From: an uncultured Bdellovibrio sp.
Lineage (GTDB): Bacteria; Bdellovibrionota; Bdellovibrionia; Bdellovibrionales; Bdellovibrionaceae
DNA length: 48,413 nucleotides
Reading direction: 5' to 3'
NCBI RefSeq assembly: GCF_946478835.1
Contig: NZ_CAMLDV010000005.1
Span: forward strand, 1 to 48,413
Shown in pieces: positions 33,430 to 43,013 of the stretch. Below the pieces are notes generated by a model. That model searched no databases. It saw only the letters and a program-made list of their open reading frames with translations, and had not been told where the DNA came from. Made by a program: the position numbers and the translations under genes. Within the stretch, counting starts at the first letter, position 1. Every line of letters begins with the position of its first letter.

Positions 33430-35400
33430 ATGTCTCAGCCCGTAGAGCAGTTTGGTAAGTACATTCTTCTAGAGCGTCTCGCTGCAGGCGGCATGGCCGA
33501 AGTGTACCTGTCTAAGTCAACGGGAGCGGTTGGCGTCAATAAGTTTGTCGCTATCAAACGCATCCTTCCCCAATATTCCGATCATCAAGAATTTATTGAG
33601 ATGTTTAAAGAAGAGGCAAAGATCGCCGTGAATCTCAATCACGGAAACGTTGTCTCAATTTACGATTTCGGTGTGGAAAGAAGCCAGTTCTTCCTTGTCA
33701 TGGAATACGTGGAAGGAAGAAATCTTCGTCAAATTCTCAATGAGCTTAAAAAGTCCAACACACAATTCATCATCGAACAGATCGTTTACATGATGAAAGA
33801 AGTGGCTGCCGGACTTGATCATGCTCACCGCTGCATCGACGGCACAACGGGAAAACCTTTGAACATCGTTCACCGTGACATGAGTCCGCAAAACATCATG
33901 GTCAGTTTTGAAGGTGAAGTAAAAATCATCGACTTCGGTATCGCTAAAGCAGAAACACAGCTCGAAGCTACAAAAGCCGGAACTCTAAAAGGGAAATACG
34001 GCTACATGAGTCCCGAGCAAGCTGACGGTCAAGCCATTGACCCACGCACGGACATTTTCTCTTTAGGTATTGTTCTTTGGGAGCTTTTGGCCAATGACCG
34101 TCTTTTCACTTCCAACAGCGAAGCGGCGATCTTAAGAAAAATCCGTGAGTGCCAAGTTCCTTCCATCCGTAAGATCAATCCTTCCGTTCCTCCGGAATTG
34201 GAAAGAATTGTTAATAAAGCTTTGGCAAAAGATAAGAGCCTTCGCTATCAAACAGCGGCAGCCTTGCACCGCGATCTGAACCGTTTCTTGAATACGCAAT
34301 ATCCTGAGTTTTCTCCTCACGATTTCAGCGTTTTCATGAAGAACGCATTTTCTGCGGCCTTCCTTGAGCAACGCCGCAAGCTCGTTGAGTTTGCGAAAAT
34401 CCAAGGAAACAATCCGGAAGATAAAACCGTTGTGACACAGACGGATCTTCGCGGCAACTCAGCACCTCGTCCTCCTGCAGCTGCACCCGCAGCCGCAGAA
34501 TCCAGTGACGATGATAAACTGAATCTGGATACCTCCACAGATATTCGTGTGAACTTGGATAATTTGAAGCCACCTCCACGTCCAACGGGAGCGGCTCCAG
34601 CCAACACTCATACGAATACCAATATCACGCAAACTCGCACGCAAGCTACGGGCACCTTTGCCTCTGGCAACAACACGATGACTCGCACTCCTTCTGGAGG
34701 ATATGCGGGAACTCGCCCGGCTATTCCGAAGTCAGCGTCCTCAGCATCGTCGATAGAAAATATCACGGGCATGGCGATGAAGGCTGTGATCGGCTTGATC
34801 CTTATGATCGGTGGCTGGTGGGTATTTAATAATTTTGTTTCGAAAAAATCTCCTAACAAAGCACCGGCCGCTGTTGGTATGGCGCCAGTGACTTCCGGTG
34901 GAGAAAACCAAGCCAGCAACAACAACGGTATTCAACAAACGGATTTGTCTGCGACATCTCCTGAATACACCGTCACGCTTTATAGTAATCCAGACCGCGC
35001 TCGTGTTGTCATTGACGGTGTGGATACGGGTGAATTTACTCCCGCTCGTAAAACGGTGAAAGCCAACACACCGTTCAGCCTTCGTCTTGTTAAAGAAGGT
35101 TACACGGATTTAGTGACAACAATCACTCCGACTTATGAAGCATATTCATTCACGGGAACGATGCAAAGACTTCCTCGTGTGGCTTCAGTCATCATCAATA
35201 TCGTGAATGGTGGAGCCAATCCAGAACTTCGCATCGCCGGAGTTCCTGTTAACATCAAACCTTCCGGAGATGCTTATCTCATTCAAGCGGAAGTTGGTGT
35301 TAAGATTCAAGCACGCAATAAAACCACGGGACTTTCAGCAGAAACCACTGTCACAGTTCCTGCGGATCAACGAAAAATTTTAGACTTGTATTTGAAGTAA
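33430..35400 (+). CDS. Membrane Ser/Thr protein kinase with PEGA domain
   Basis: 656 residues. The Hanks kinase domain is at 10-290. It has a Gly-rich loop (LAAGGMAEVY), Lys43 (VAIK), catalytic HRDMSPQN (Asp150, Asn155), DFG at 168-170, and an activation segment GTLKGKYGYMSPEQ with candidate Thr/Tyr phosphosites. HRDMSPQN is common in myxobacterial and Bdellovibrio kinases. A Pro/Thr/Asn-rich linker (about 330-445) leads to one membrane helix (about 449-467). An exported part then holds a PEGA-like domain (about 515-580, VTLYSNPDRARVVIDGVDTG). The kinase faces the cytoplasm and the tail may sense the periplasm. It lies 39 bases before the acyl-CoA synthetase, so it might be co-transcribed with the cluster. 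Confidence 0.94.
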   Translation: MSQPVEQFGKYILLERLAAGGMAEVYLSKSTGAVGVNKFVAIKRILPQYSDHQEFIEMFKEEAKIAVNLNHGNVVSIYDFGVERSQFFLVMEYVEGRNLRQILNELKKSNTQFIIEQIVYMMKEVAAGLDHAHRCIDGTTGKPLNIVHRDMSPQNIMVSFEGEVKIIDFGIAKAETQLEATKAGTLKGKYGYMSPEQADGQAIDPRTDIFSLGIVLWELLANDRLFTSNSEAAILRKIRECQVPSIRKINPSVPPELERIVNKALAKDKSLRYQTAAALHRDLNRFLNTQYPEFSPHDFSVFMKNAFSAAFLEQRRKLVEFAKIQGNNPEDKTVVTQTDLRGNSAPRPPAAAPAAAESSDDDKLNLDTSTDIRVNLDNLKPPPRPTGAAPANTHTNTNITQTRTQATGTFASGNNTMTRTPSGGYAGTRPAIPKSASSASSIENITGMAMKAVIGLILMIGGWWVFNNFVSKKSPNKAPAAVGMAPVTSGGENQASNNNGIQQTDLSATSPEYTVTLYSNPDRARVVIDGVDTGEFTPARKTVKANTPFSLRLVKEGYTDLVTTITPTYEAYSFTGTMQRLPRVASVIINIVNGGANPELRIAGVPVNIKPSGDAYLIQAEVGVKIQARNKTTGLSAETTVTVPADQRKILDLYLK

Positions 35401-35439
35401 TCCCCTTCGTTATACATTTGCAACTTGGGAGTTATCATC

Positions 35440-37221
35440 ATGACGAAGCCCACCACTTTGGGACATTCTATTCTTAGCATGCGCGGTCGCAATCCCAATC
35501 ACACCGCTGTGAAATTTAAAGCCAATGGTTCGTGGACTTCAAAAACTTGGCCGGAGTATTACCAAGATGTAGAAAACGTCGGCTCTGCCCTACTTGCCAT
35601 GGGAATCAAAGAAGGCGACCGTGTTGCGATCATGGCAAATACTCGTTACGAGTGGTCGGTCATGGATCTTGCGATTTTCGGTATCAAAGCGATCACTGTT
35701 CCTATTTATCAGAACAACACAGCCGAAGATGTTGAGTATATTTTAAATAACTGCCAGGCACGCGTTTTGGTTTGTGAAACTCGCGGCCCTTTGAAAATTT
35801 TCGAAGCTGTCAAAGACAAATGTCCAACGATTGAAAAGTTGGTGGTCTTCGAAAACACTTGTCCTAATCCTGACGCTATCACCTGGGATCGAGTGCACAA
35901 GATGGGACAAGACTATTTGGTCAAACATCCCGATCAATATCGCAGAACTTGCGAAACCATCGTAGCTTCAGACACAGCCACGATTCTTTATACATCTGGA
36001 ACAACAGGAAGACCGAAAGGCGTGGTTCTTACTCACCTTCAGGCTTTCAGTGAAGTTTCAGAGGCTTTTCCTTTCTGTGGAGCCAAAGAAGAAGACGTTT
36101 CACTGAGCTTCCTTCCGTATGCTCACATTTTAGGCCGTATCGAACATTGGGGTCATTTGTATATTGGCTTCACAATGGCATACGCCGAAAGCTTAGAAAA
36201 GATTCGTGGCAATCTTACGGAAATCCGTCCAACTATCATGGTTTCTGTTCCGCGTATTTTTGAAAAAATCTATGCGGCTATTTGGGCGCAAGTACAAACA
36301 CAGCCATTGAAGATGAAAGTCTTTAATTGGGCTCTTTCCATTGGTAAAAAAGTCGGCGAATACAAAATGAGCGGACAGATACTGCCTTTGGATCTTTTGG
36401 TAAAATACGAAATGGCTCGCAAGCTGGTTTTAGGAAAAATCACCGAAGCTTTTGGCGGTCGTTTGCGTTTTGCTATTAGCGGCGGTGCTCCGATTTCAAA
36501 AGACATCGCTTTATTTTTTCACTCTGCAGGAATTTTAATTCTGGAAGGTTATGGTCTGACAGAAACAACAGCGGCGATCACTGTGAATACACCTTTTAAC
36601 TATCGCTTTGGCAGCGTCGGTCGTCCGATTGGCGAAGTGCAATTAAAAATTGCTGAAGACGGAGAAATCTTAGTTAAAAGCGACAAGGTGATGAAAGAAT
36701 ATTATCAGAATTCGGAAGCAACGAAAGAAGCTTTCACAGACGGTTGGTTTCATACGGGTGATATCGGTGAAATTCTTCCCAGCGGTGATTTAAAGATCAC
36801 GGACCGTAAAAAGGATTTGATTAAAACGGCCGGTGGTAAATACGTGGCACCTCAGCGCCTTGAAGGCTTGTTAAAACTTTCTCCATATATCGCGCATGTG
36901 CATATCCATGGCGATCAGAAGAAATACATCGTGGCCTTGCTGACGATGGACCGCCCTTCCGTTGAACAATTGGCGAAAGAAAAGAATGTCAGCTACAGCG
37001 ATTGGAATTCTTTGGTGAATTCTTCTTTTGTGCAAGATATTGCCCGCAAAGCTGTCGCTGATGCCAATGCGCAACTGGCAAGTTACGAGAGTATTAAAAA
37101 GTATTTGGTTCTTCCCAATGAATTCACGATTGAAGGCGGAGAACTTACTCCTTCTTTGAAAGTGAAGCGCAAAGTGTTGGATCAAAAATTTAAGGATAAA
37201 ATCGAAGAATTATATGTTTAA
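35440..37221 (+). CDS. Long-chain acyl-CoA synthetase (AMP-forming)
   Basis: 593 residues from ATG 35440 (GGGAG eight bases upstream; the in-frame TTG 35425 is less likely). It activates a fatty or other carboxylic acid to acyl-AMP and then the CoA thioester. Motifs are the phosphate loop LYTSGTTGRPKGVVLTH (about 184-200), YGLTETTAA, GWFHTGDIGEI, and the hinge/A8 region ITDRKKDLIKTAGGKYVAP with catalytic Lys context near the C-terminus. It is FadD15/Faa-like. It is the first gene of the seven-gene run ending at 45740 and probably supplies an activated acyl chain to it. Confidence 0.93.
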   Translation: MTKPTTLGHSILSMRGRNPNHTAVKFKANGSWTSKTWPEYYQDVENVGSALLAMGIKEGDRVAIMANTRYEWSVMDLAIFGIKAITVPIYQNNTAEDVEYILNNCQARVLVCETRGPLKIFEAVKDKCPTIEKLVVFENTCPNPDAITWDRVHKMGQDYLVKHPDQYRRTCETIVASDTATILYTSGTTGRPKGVVLTHLQAFSEVSEAFPFCGAKEEDVSLSFLPYAHILGRIEHWGHLYIGFTMAYAESLEKIRGNLTEIRPTIMVSVPRIFEKIYAAIWAQVQTQPLKMKVFNWALSIGKKVGEYKMSGQILPLDLLVKYEMARKLVLGKITEAFGGRLRFAISGGAPISKDIALFFHSAGILILEGYGLTETTAAITVNTPFNYRFGSVGRPIGEVQLKIAEDGEILVKSDKVMKEYYQNSEATKEAFTDGWFHTGDIGEILPSGDLKITDRKKDLIKTAGGKYVAPQRLEGLLKLSPYIAHVHIHGDQKKYIVALLTMDRPSVEQLAKEKNVSYSDWNSLVNSSFVQDIARKAVADANAQLASYESIKKYLVLPNEFTIEGGELTPSLKVKRKVLDQKFKDKIEELYV

Positions 37222-37238
37222 TACGACTTAGGGACACC

Positions 37239-38650
37239 ATGAATTGTGTCGAGCTCTTTACGCAAAAGGCAAAAGAACATCCCGAGCGGACGGCCATTTG
37301 GCTTTCTCCGACGGAGCAGATTTCTTTTGCCGAGCTTCTGCACCAAGGCGGTAAAGCCCAAGTCACCTTGCGAAAGATGAATCTCAAAGCTGGAGATTCA
37401 TTGCTGCTTCTGGAAACTTTGACTCCCCAACTCTATGCGATCATTTGTGCTGCATTAGGTATGGGGGTTTCGGTCATCCTGGTCGAGCCGTGGATGCCAG
37501 TCACAGACATTGAACACGTTATTAATTTGGTAAAACCAAAACTTTTCGTCACTCGTTGGTGGGGATACCTCTGGGGTCTACGCGTTTCTTCCATTCGTCA
37601 CATTCCCCGTTGGATGCACGTAACAAATCTTTTTAAAGAGTCGACTTCCGATTTCAAAGCGGAATCCGTCGATCCCCAGATTCCTGGCATTATCACTTTC
37701 ACAACGGGAACTACGGGCAAACCAAAAGGCGTGCGCCGCAATCAAGGCTATCTCGTTGACCAGTATCATGCTTTGAATCACTCCCTCGGGCTTTCAAAAC
37801 ATGACGGTCCCGATATGACTTTGTTTGCTAACTTTGCGTTAGCGAATCTAGCAGCGGGCCGCACTTCTGTAATTGTGAATCCGAAATGGAAAAAGACTCA
37901 GCTTGAACACATCTTTGCCCTTCCCAAAGAACAGCAACCCGTGACACTGACAACGGGCCCTGCATTTTTGTTAGAGCTTTTTAAATATCAAAATATTTTA
38001 CCTGAGCTTAAATCGATTCATGTCGGTGGCGCACTGACCGACACGTGGATTTTCAAAGAAGCTTTTAAACGCTGGCCCAAGTCTCAGTTTCTGCATCTTT
38101 ACGGAAGCAGTGAAGCTGAACCCGTCGCTCACGCCGATGCGCGTGAAGCCGTTTCTTTTTCTGAAGGGAAAGGATATTTTCAAACACTTTTCGTCGGTCA
38201 TCCGGCCTCTGAAATTCAATCAAAATTTGAAGACACGGGCCTTTGGGTGACAGGTCCTCATGTTTGCCCTGAGTACATTGGCAACGCGGAAGAAAATAAA
38301 AAGAACAAGCATAAAGACTCAGAAGGACATGTCTGGCATTCGATGGGTGACCGTATTGTCTCGGATGAAAAGGCTGGTGGTATTCCGGTCGAAGTCAGCA
38401 ATCTTTGGAAGATTTTGAACTCGAGCAACAAGTGTACGCATTTTTAAAATCCAGCAAAGCGTTTCTTCATAAATCCCGAACCGGTCTTTGCTTAGTCGGA
38501 GAAAATCTGAGTGGTAAAGAACTGGAAATTAGAAAAACATTCCCGGTCATTCAAGCCGTGCACGAAGCTAAAATTATTCGCGACAGACGACACCGTGCCC
38601 GTATTGACCGTTTACAAAGTTTAAAAAAGGCAGGTCTTCATGACCTTTAA
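37239..38650 (+). pseudogene. AMP-forming acyl ligase (OleC-like), frameshifted at 38368-38371
   Basis: As sequenced, the frame from ATG 37239 gives 402 residues ending at 38447, with a foreign-looking tail. The P-loop FTTGTTGKPKGVRR, the LYGSSEAEP motif and the HSMGDRIVSDEK motif are intact. Immediately after DEK the expected family continuation GWWYSGRSQQS is found in the -1 frame, which stays open to 38650 and has no start of its own. Restoring one A in the four-A run at 38368-38371 (GATGAAAAGG) gives a normal 470-residue ligase. It is therefore either a true disruption, a sequencing error in a homopolymer, or low-efficiency -1 slippage on A-AAG. The family resembles OleC-type and fatty-acid ligases. 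The downstream GNAT gene overlaps its end by eleven bases. Confidence 0.85.
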
Positions 38651-39656
38651 AATCTTAGCTCGCTCTGAAACATCAGATAAATCAGCGTTCGACACTTTAT
38701 TCGCGAAAACACCTTCTCTCTTGCGCACAACAGAGGAAGTCTTCGGTATGGCGCCGGAGGCTTGGACTCAAGCTCTGCTCAGTCGGCCATTACCATTCCC
38801 TTGCGAATTCTGGATCGCCACTGAGAATGACAACGTCATTGGACGCATTGGTGCGAACTTATCGCCGTTCTATAAGGATCACGGCTATCTTGGTTTTTTT
38901 GAAGCAAAAGATAAATCAACGGCGCATTCTCTTTTAGAGAAAGCCAGTTCCTGGTTGCGTGCAAAAGGTGTCAAAGCGGCAGTAGGACCTGTGAATTTAA
39001 ACACTTGGCTTCCCTACCGATTCCGCACGGATTGGAAAGACCCACAGGTTTTTTCTTGGGAGCCAAACCATCCTCGTTCTTATTCTGAATATTTTGAATC
39101 GTTTGGCTTTCAAAACCACGCATCTTATCACACCAATGGATACACGGGCTTGAAAGATCTTTTCGAGAGCACGAAAGCGGACTACGAAAAAGCTTTGCAA
39201 AAAGGTTTTTCATTCAGACCATTGATCGCAGAACAAATGCTGCAAAAAGATATTCCGTCTCTTCACCGTATTACGATGGCGGCGTTTCAAAAGAATTTTC
39301 TCTTTGAGCCTGTGCCCCTAGACTATTTCAAAGAATTCTATGTTCCTCTGGCTAAGAAAGAAAATTTAGAGCATGCTGTTTTTGCAGTCTCACCGAGTGG
39401 AGAAGATGTTGGTTACTTTTTCAATATCATCGAAAAAGATTATTTCGTACTTAAGACAGTCGGCATTGATCCTGTTGCAAGAGGAAATGGCCTTTCAAAC
39501 GCCATGCTTCACCACTGTCTTATCACTGCCGTACCAAAGGGGTTGGAAAAAACGATCTCCGCCCTGGTGAAGGCCGGAAATCAAAGCGAGTCCTACGGTA
39601 AAAAACAAAAACACCTGTGGACGCACGAATACACACTTTACAAAAAGGACTTGTAA
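38640..39656 (+). CDS. GNAT-superfamily-like acyltransferase
   Basis: 338 residues. The layout suggests one or two GNAT folds. The N-terminal half includes FWIATENDNVIGRIGANL, then the segment AVGPVNLNTWLPYRF typical of large uncharacterised N-acetyltransferase-like proteins. The C-terminal half has VGIDPVARGNGLSNAMLHH, where R-G-N-G-L matches the acetyl-CoA pyrophosphate loop (Q/R-x2-G-x-G/A). It should move an acyl group from CoA (or a carrier) to an amine or similar acceptor. It starts inside the end of the frameshifted ligase and ends nine bases before the P450, so it is an integral member of the cluster. Confidence 0.8.
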   Translation: MTFKILARSETSDKSAFDTLFAKTPSLLRTTEEVFGMAPEAWTQALLSRPLPFPCEFWIATENDNVIGRIGANLSPFYKDHGYLGFFEAKDKSTAHSLLEKASSWLRAKGVKAAVGPVNLNTWLPYRFRTDWKDPQVFSWEPNHPRSYSEYFESFGFQNHASYHTNGYTGLKDLFESTKADYEKALQKGFSFRPLIAEQMLQKDIPSLHRITMAAFQKNFLFEPVPLDYFKEFYVPLAKKENLEHAVFAVSPSGEDVGYFFNIIEKDYFVLKTVGIDPVARGNGLSNAMLHHCLITAVPKGLEKTISALVKAGNQSESYGKKQKHLWTHEYTLYKKDL

Positions 39657-39664
39657 GGAACGTT

Positions 39665-41008
39665 ATGAGCAAAGTACCAGGACCTTCATTTTTAGAATTT
39701 GCGGCGAACACTCATAAACTTATTTGGAATCGCTTGGAGTATCTTGAAGAAACTCATCGTAAATACGGCGAAATCGTTAAGCTTCCATTTGGTGTGCGCA
39801 CAAGCTACATCATTTTTCACCCTGATTTGTTTCAGCAGGTTTTGGTAAGTCACCACAAAAAATACTGGAAAGGCCGCACCTTTGAAAAAGCCAGTGGCTA
39901 CCTTGGAAAAGGACTTGCGACCAGCGAAGGCGAAGAATGGCTGACACAACGTCGTAAAATGAATCCGCATTTGCATCGCGAAGCCTTAAGTGGACTCTCA
40001 GAGCTGATGGTTCATAACGTCGATAAAATGCTGGATCGTTGGGACGAAAAAAGAAAAAAAGGCGAATTGATTGAAGCCACTACAGAATTCCAGCGACTTG
40101 CAATGGAAATCGTAGCCCGTGCTCTTTTGGGATCTCAAGTTCCTGAAAAAGAAATCAACGACATCATCGAAGCTTTTAAATACGCGCTCCAATTTACGGT
40201 AGATCGCACTCTCAATCCATTGGACATTTCCGAGTCTTTGCCTTTGCCTTCCAATATTAAATTTAAAAGAGCCATGGAATTCTTAGACAGCGTCGTTTAC
40301 CGCATGATTCGTGAAGAACGACAAAGAGAAAATCCCTCAGGCACTTTGCTTTCAATGCTTGTCTATGCTGAAGATCCTGAAACAGGCGCAAGAATGACCG
40401 ACAAACAGCTTCGCGATGAAGTTTTGACGATGTTCTTGGGTGGAACAGATACCAGCGGCAACACAATGAGCTGGACTCTATATAATCTTTTTGCCCACCA
40501 GGATATTTACCAAAAGGCCGTTACCGAAGTCGATACGGCTTTGCAAGGGCGCTCGCCTGGCTTTATGGATTTGCAAAATCTTAATTACATCAAACGTGTG
40601 ATTGAAGAGACTTTACGTCTTTATCCTCAGAACTACATCATGTCTCGCGACAACCTTGAAGAAGACGTGATTGGCGGTTACACGATTCCAAAAGATTCTA
40701 CCGTATTTTTAGGAGTGTGGGTGGCGCATCGTCGCGGTGATTTCTGGGAAAATGCCATGACATTTAATCCGGACCGCTTTTTGCCCGAGAATCTTAAAGG
40801 GCGCCATCAACAAGTTTACCTTCCGTTCGGCGGTGGCCCTCGTAAATGTATCGGCTTTCAATTTGCATTTATGGAAATGACCTTTGCGATGAGTCGCATT
40901 GTGCAAAGATATAAATTTGAGATCACGAATTTTTCGCAAATCAAACCAAAACCAACTTGGTCTTTATGGCCAGGTCCGACGATGGATATTAAAATCACAC
41001 CACGATGA
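39665..41008 (+). CDS. Cytochrome P450 monooxygenase
   Basis: 447 residues from ATG 39665 with AAGGA five bases upstream, giving the usual N-terminal Pro segment (VPGPS). It shows I-helix FLGGTDTSGNT, K-helix ExxR (Glu315-Arg318 in EETLRLYP), the PERF-type segment NPDRFLP, and the heme loop PFGGGPRKCIGFQ with thiolate Cys395. No membrane anchor helix is evident. It probably hydroxylates or desaturates a lipid or prenyl intermediate, with redox partners encoded elsewhere. Similarity to CYP4/CYP102-type fatty-acid hydroxylases is suggested by the layout but unproven. The stop overlaps the start of the MFS gene (ATGA). Confidence 0.96.
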   Translation: MSKVPGPSFLEFAANTHKLIWNRLEYLEETHRKYGEIVKLPFGVRTSYIIFHPDLFQQVLVSHHKKYWKGRTFEKASGYLGKGLATSEGEEWLTQRRKMNPHLHREALSGLSELMVHNVDKMLDRWDEKRKKGELIEATTEFQRLAMEIVARALLGSQVPEKEINDIIEAFKYALQFTVDRTLNPLDISESLPLPSNIKFKRAMEFLDSVVYRMIREERQRENPSGTLLSMLVYAEDPETGARMTDKQLRDEVLTMFLGGTDTSGNTMSWTLYNLFAHQDIYQKAVTEVDTALQGRSPGFMDLQNLNYIKRVIEETLRLYPQNYIMSRDNLEEDVIGGYTIPKDSTVFLGVWVAHRRGDFWENAMTFNPDRFLPENLKGRHQQVYLPFGGGPRKCIGFQFAFMEMTFAMSRIVQRYKFEITNFSQIKPKPTWSLWPGPTMDIKITPR

Positions 41009-42171
41009 ATTGGAAAAGCCTGACTCCCCTTCTTTTGATTGTCTTTGTCGACATCCTCGGAATGATGATGATCATTCCGCTTTTGCCGTTCTTTGCGATC
41101 AAATTGGGAGCCAGCGTCTTTGAAACAGGAATAATCACCGCTTCCTACGCAGCGATGCAAATCATTTTCAGTCCTGTATTAGGCCGTCTTTCTGACCGTT
41201 TTGGTCGAAAGACTTTGTTACTTTTAAGTCAGTTCTTTTTGGCGAGCGGATTTTTCTTTCTCGCTTCAGCGCAAACTGTTGGGTTTGTTTTCTTTGCGCG
41301 CATTCTTTCGGGCATTGGCGCCGGAAATTTATCCTTGGTGCAGGCTATGATTTCCGATTCCACAGCAGATGAAAATAGAACCAAAGCTTTCGGTCTTTTC
41401 GGTGCGGTTTTCGGTCTCGCTTTAACCATAGGCCCTGCCATTTCAGGAGCTTTGGCGAAAATCAATTGGTCTGTGCCGATTTATTCTAGCTTCGCGCTTT
41501 CTTGCGTCAGTATTCTTCTGACAACCCTCTTGCTTCCAAAAGGTCTTCCATCAAAAGGAAAAGGCCCGGCTTTGGGAAGCGTTATTAAAAAATTCATTAT
41601 TCAACCACGTCCTCGCCAGTGTTTTTTACAGTTTATTTTCTTTTTCTGTTCGTTTGCTTTTCTGATTTCGGGCTTGGGCCTCATCATGGAAATGCGCTTT
41701 ACCAACAGTCATGGAGAAAAATACGGCCCTTCTGAAATCGGTTATCTTTTCGGAGCTCTTGGTATCATCGGCATCGTTATTCAAGGTTTTATGCTTCCGA
41801 AACTGGAAAAACGTTTTGGCGATAAAAATCTAAGTTCTACAGGTTTCATTCTTACATTGTTGGGCTACGTCGGTGTTGGTCTTTTCCAAAACGTTTTTTT
41901 ATTTTTTGTGGCCTGCGGAGTTTTCGGTATTGGCAACTCTTTGATTCGTCCGACGGTGACCAGCCGACTGACCAAAAGCTTGCACAAATCAGAAGAAGGT
42001 TTGGCATTGGGTTTCTCCAATTCTCTTCAATCCTTGGCTCAAGTTTTATGTCCCCCTTTAGGGGCCTATTTTATTCAACAACAATGGGTTCCTCAGTTGG
42101 GTCTTCTTATGGCGGGACTTTCTTTATTAGGATATTTTGCGGGAGTAAAACAGTATGACAGCGTGGCTTAG
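41005..42171 (+). CDS. MFS efflux transporter, TetA-like
   Basis: 388 residues with twelve predicted membrane helices. The loop 2-3 signature GRLSDRFGRKTLLLL is the drug:H+ antiporter (DHA1) motif A, and the motif C-like segment GPAISG is in helix 5. The family exports small hydrophobic molecules using the proton gradient. Its position, translationally coupled between a P450 (ATGA overlap) and a UbiA gene (17-base overlap), suggests that it exports the cluster product or an intermediate. It could also give self-protection; the substrate is unknown. Confidence 0.92.
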   Translation: MNWKSLTPLLLIVFVDILGMMMIIPLLPFFAIKLGASVFETGIITASYAAMQIIFSPVLGRLSDRFGRKTLLLLSQFFLASGFFFLASAQTVGFVFFARILSGIGAGNLSLVQAMISDSTADENRTKAFGLFGAVFGLALTIGPAISGALAKINWSVPIYSSFALSCVSILLTTLLLPKGLPSKGKGPALGSVIKKFIIQPRPRQCFLQFIFFFCSFAFLISGLGLIMEMRFTNSHGEKYGPSEIGYLFGALGIIGIVIQGFMLPKLEKRFGDKNLSSTGFILTLLGYVGVGLFQNVFLFFVACGVFGIGNSLIRPTVTSRLTKSLHKSEEGLALGFSNSLQSLAQVLCPPLGAYFIQQQWVPQLGLLMAGLSLLGYFAGVKQYDSVA

Positions 42172-43012
42172 TTTTATAAAAGAACGTTTGCCCTTGGCCT
42201 CTTATGCGCTGATCGTCGGTGGCTTTGTCATGACGGCGAAAGCCGTGACGCAAACACCATGGACGTGGGAACTGCTTATTCCTTTTGTCGGTTTGTTCTT
42301 TTTCTTTATTGAACTTCGTTTGATGGATGAACTGAAAGATTATTCAAAGGATGTGGTGGCTCATCCGCAGCGCCCTTTACCTCGCGGACTGATCAGTGTT
42401 TCGGCAATGAAAAAGGTTGTCAACGCAGGGCTTGTAGTGATGTGGGTTTTTGCCGGCCTTTCTTTTTTGCTCAATAGTGCTTCGGCAATTTCTTACGCCT
42501 TGACCGTTCTTTATCTTTATTTGATGTATAAAGAGTTCTTCGTCGGTGAAAGCCTTGCGAATAAACCGTTTCTTTATGCGTGCACTCATCAGATCATCAT
42601 CGTTTTGCTTTTAGTCTATGCTGCAGCTTCTTTAAATCCAGAAGCCATTCATTCGGATTTGGCTTACCTTGCAGGCTTTGTGATCTTGGGATGCTTTTTT
42701 ACTTACGAAGTCGCACGTAAAATGGATCCAAAGGCACATCCTATTCTAAAAACTTATTTGTCTGTCTATGGCAAAAAAGGTGTCACAGTTATCCTTATCT
42801 TCCTGCAGCTTGTAAGCTGGATCGCCGCGATTCTGATGAAAGAACAAGTTGTTTTATTTGGTCTTATCGCGGGCTCCGCTTTATTGTTCCTATCTTGGTT
42901 TGCCTTTATGACAAACGAAGCAAAGTTCAAACTTGTCGAAACAGCAGGAACTCTGTGTCTGCTTATTAGTTTATATGTCATTCCACTCAGCCTTTGGCTA
43001 ACAAGAGGTTAA
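42155..43012 (+). CDS. UbiA-family membrane prenyltransferase
   Basis: 285 residues and eight to nine membrane helices. The first Asp-rich motif is RLMDELKDYSKDVVAHPQRP (Asp58, Asp62, Asp66). The second is represented by YEVARKMDPKAHP in the loop region. This layout fits UbiA-superfamily enzymes, which bind a polyprenyl diphosphate through Mg and join the prenyl chain to an aromatic or other acceptor inside the membrane. The RPLPRG segment is the typical continuation of motif 1. Acceptor and donor are unknown. GGGAG is nine bases before ATG, inside the MFS gene, and the next gene starts two bases after its stop. Confidence 0.9.
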   Translation: MTAWLSFIKERLPLASYALIVGGFVMTAKAVTQTPWTWELLIPFVGLFFFFIELRLMDELKDYSKDVVAHPQRPLPRGLISVSAMKKVVNAGLVVMWVFAGLSFLLNSASAISYALTVLYLYLMYKEFFVGESLANKPFLYACTHQIIIVLLLVYAAASLNPEAIHSDLAYLAGFVILGCFFTYEVARKMDPKAHPILKTYLSVYGKKGVTVILIFLQLVSWIAAILMKEQVVLFGLIAGSALLFLSWFAFMTNEAKFKLVETAGTLCLLISLYVIPLSLWLTRG

Positions 43013-43013
43013 T

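Noticed and set aside
38364..38375. Programmed -1 frameshift as the sole explanation for the split AMP ligase
   Set aside because: The zero-frame codons GAT GAA AAG do not form a good slippery heptamer (only A-AAG can slip). A missing base in the A run is simpler. Slippage is kept only as a minor option.
38405..38650. Separate small gene of 81 residues
   Set aside because: It begins only with an internal TTG, has no SD, and its sequence is the C-terminal domain of the upstream ligase in the -1 frame.
37239..38650. Olefin (Ole) biosynthesis locus because of the OleC-like ligase
   Set aside because: OleA thiolase, OleB hydrolase and OleD reductase genes are absent from the cluster.
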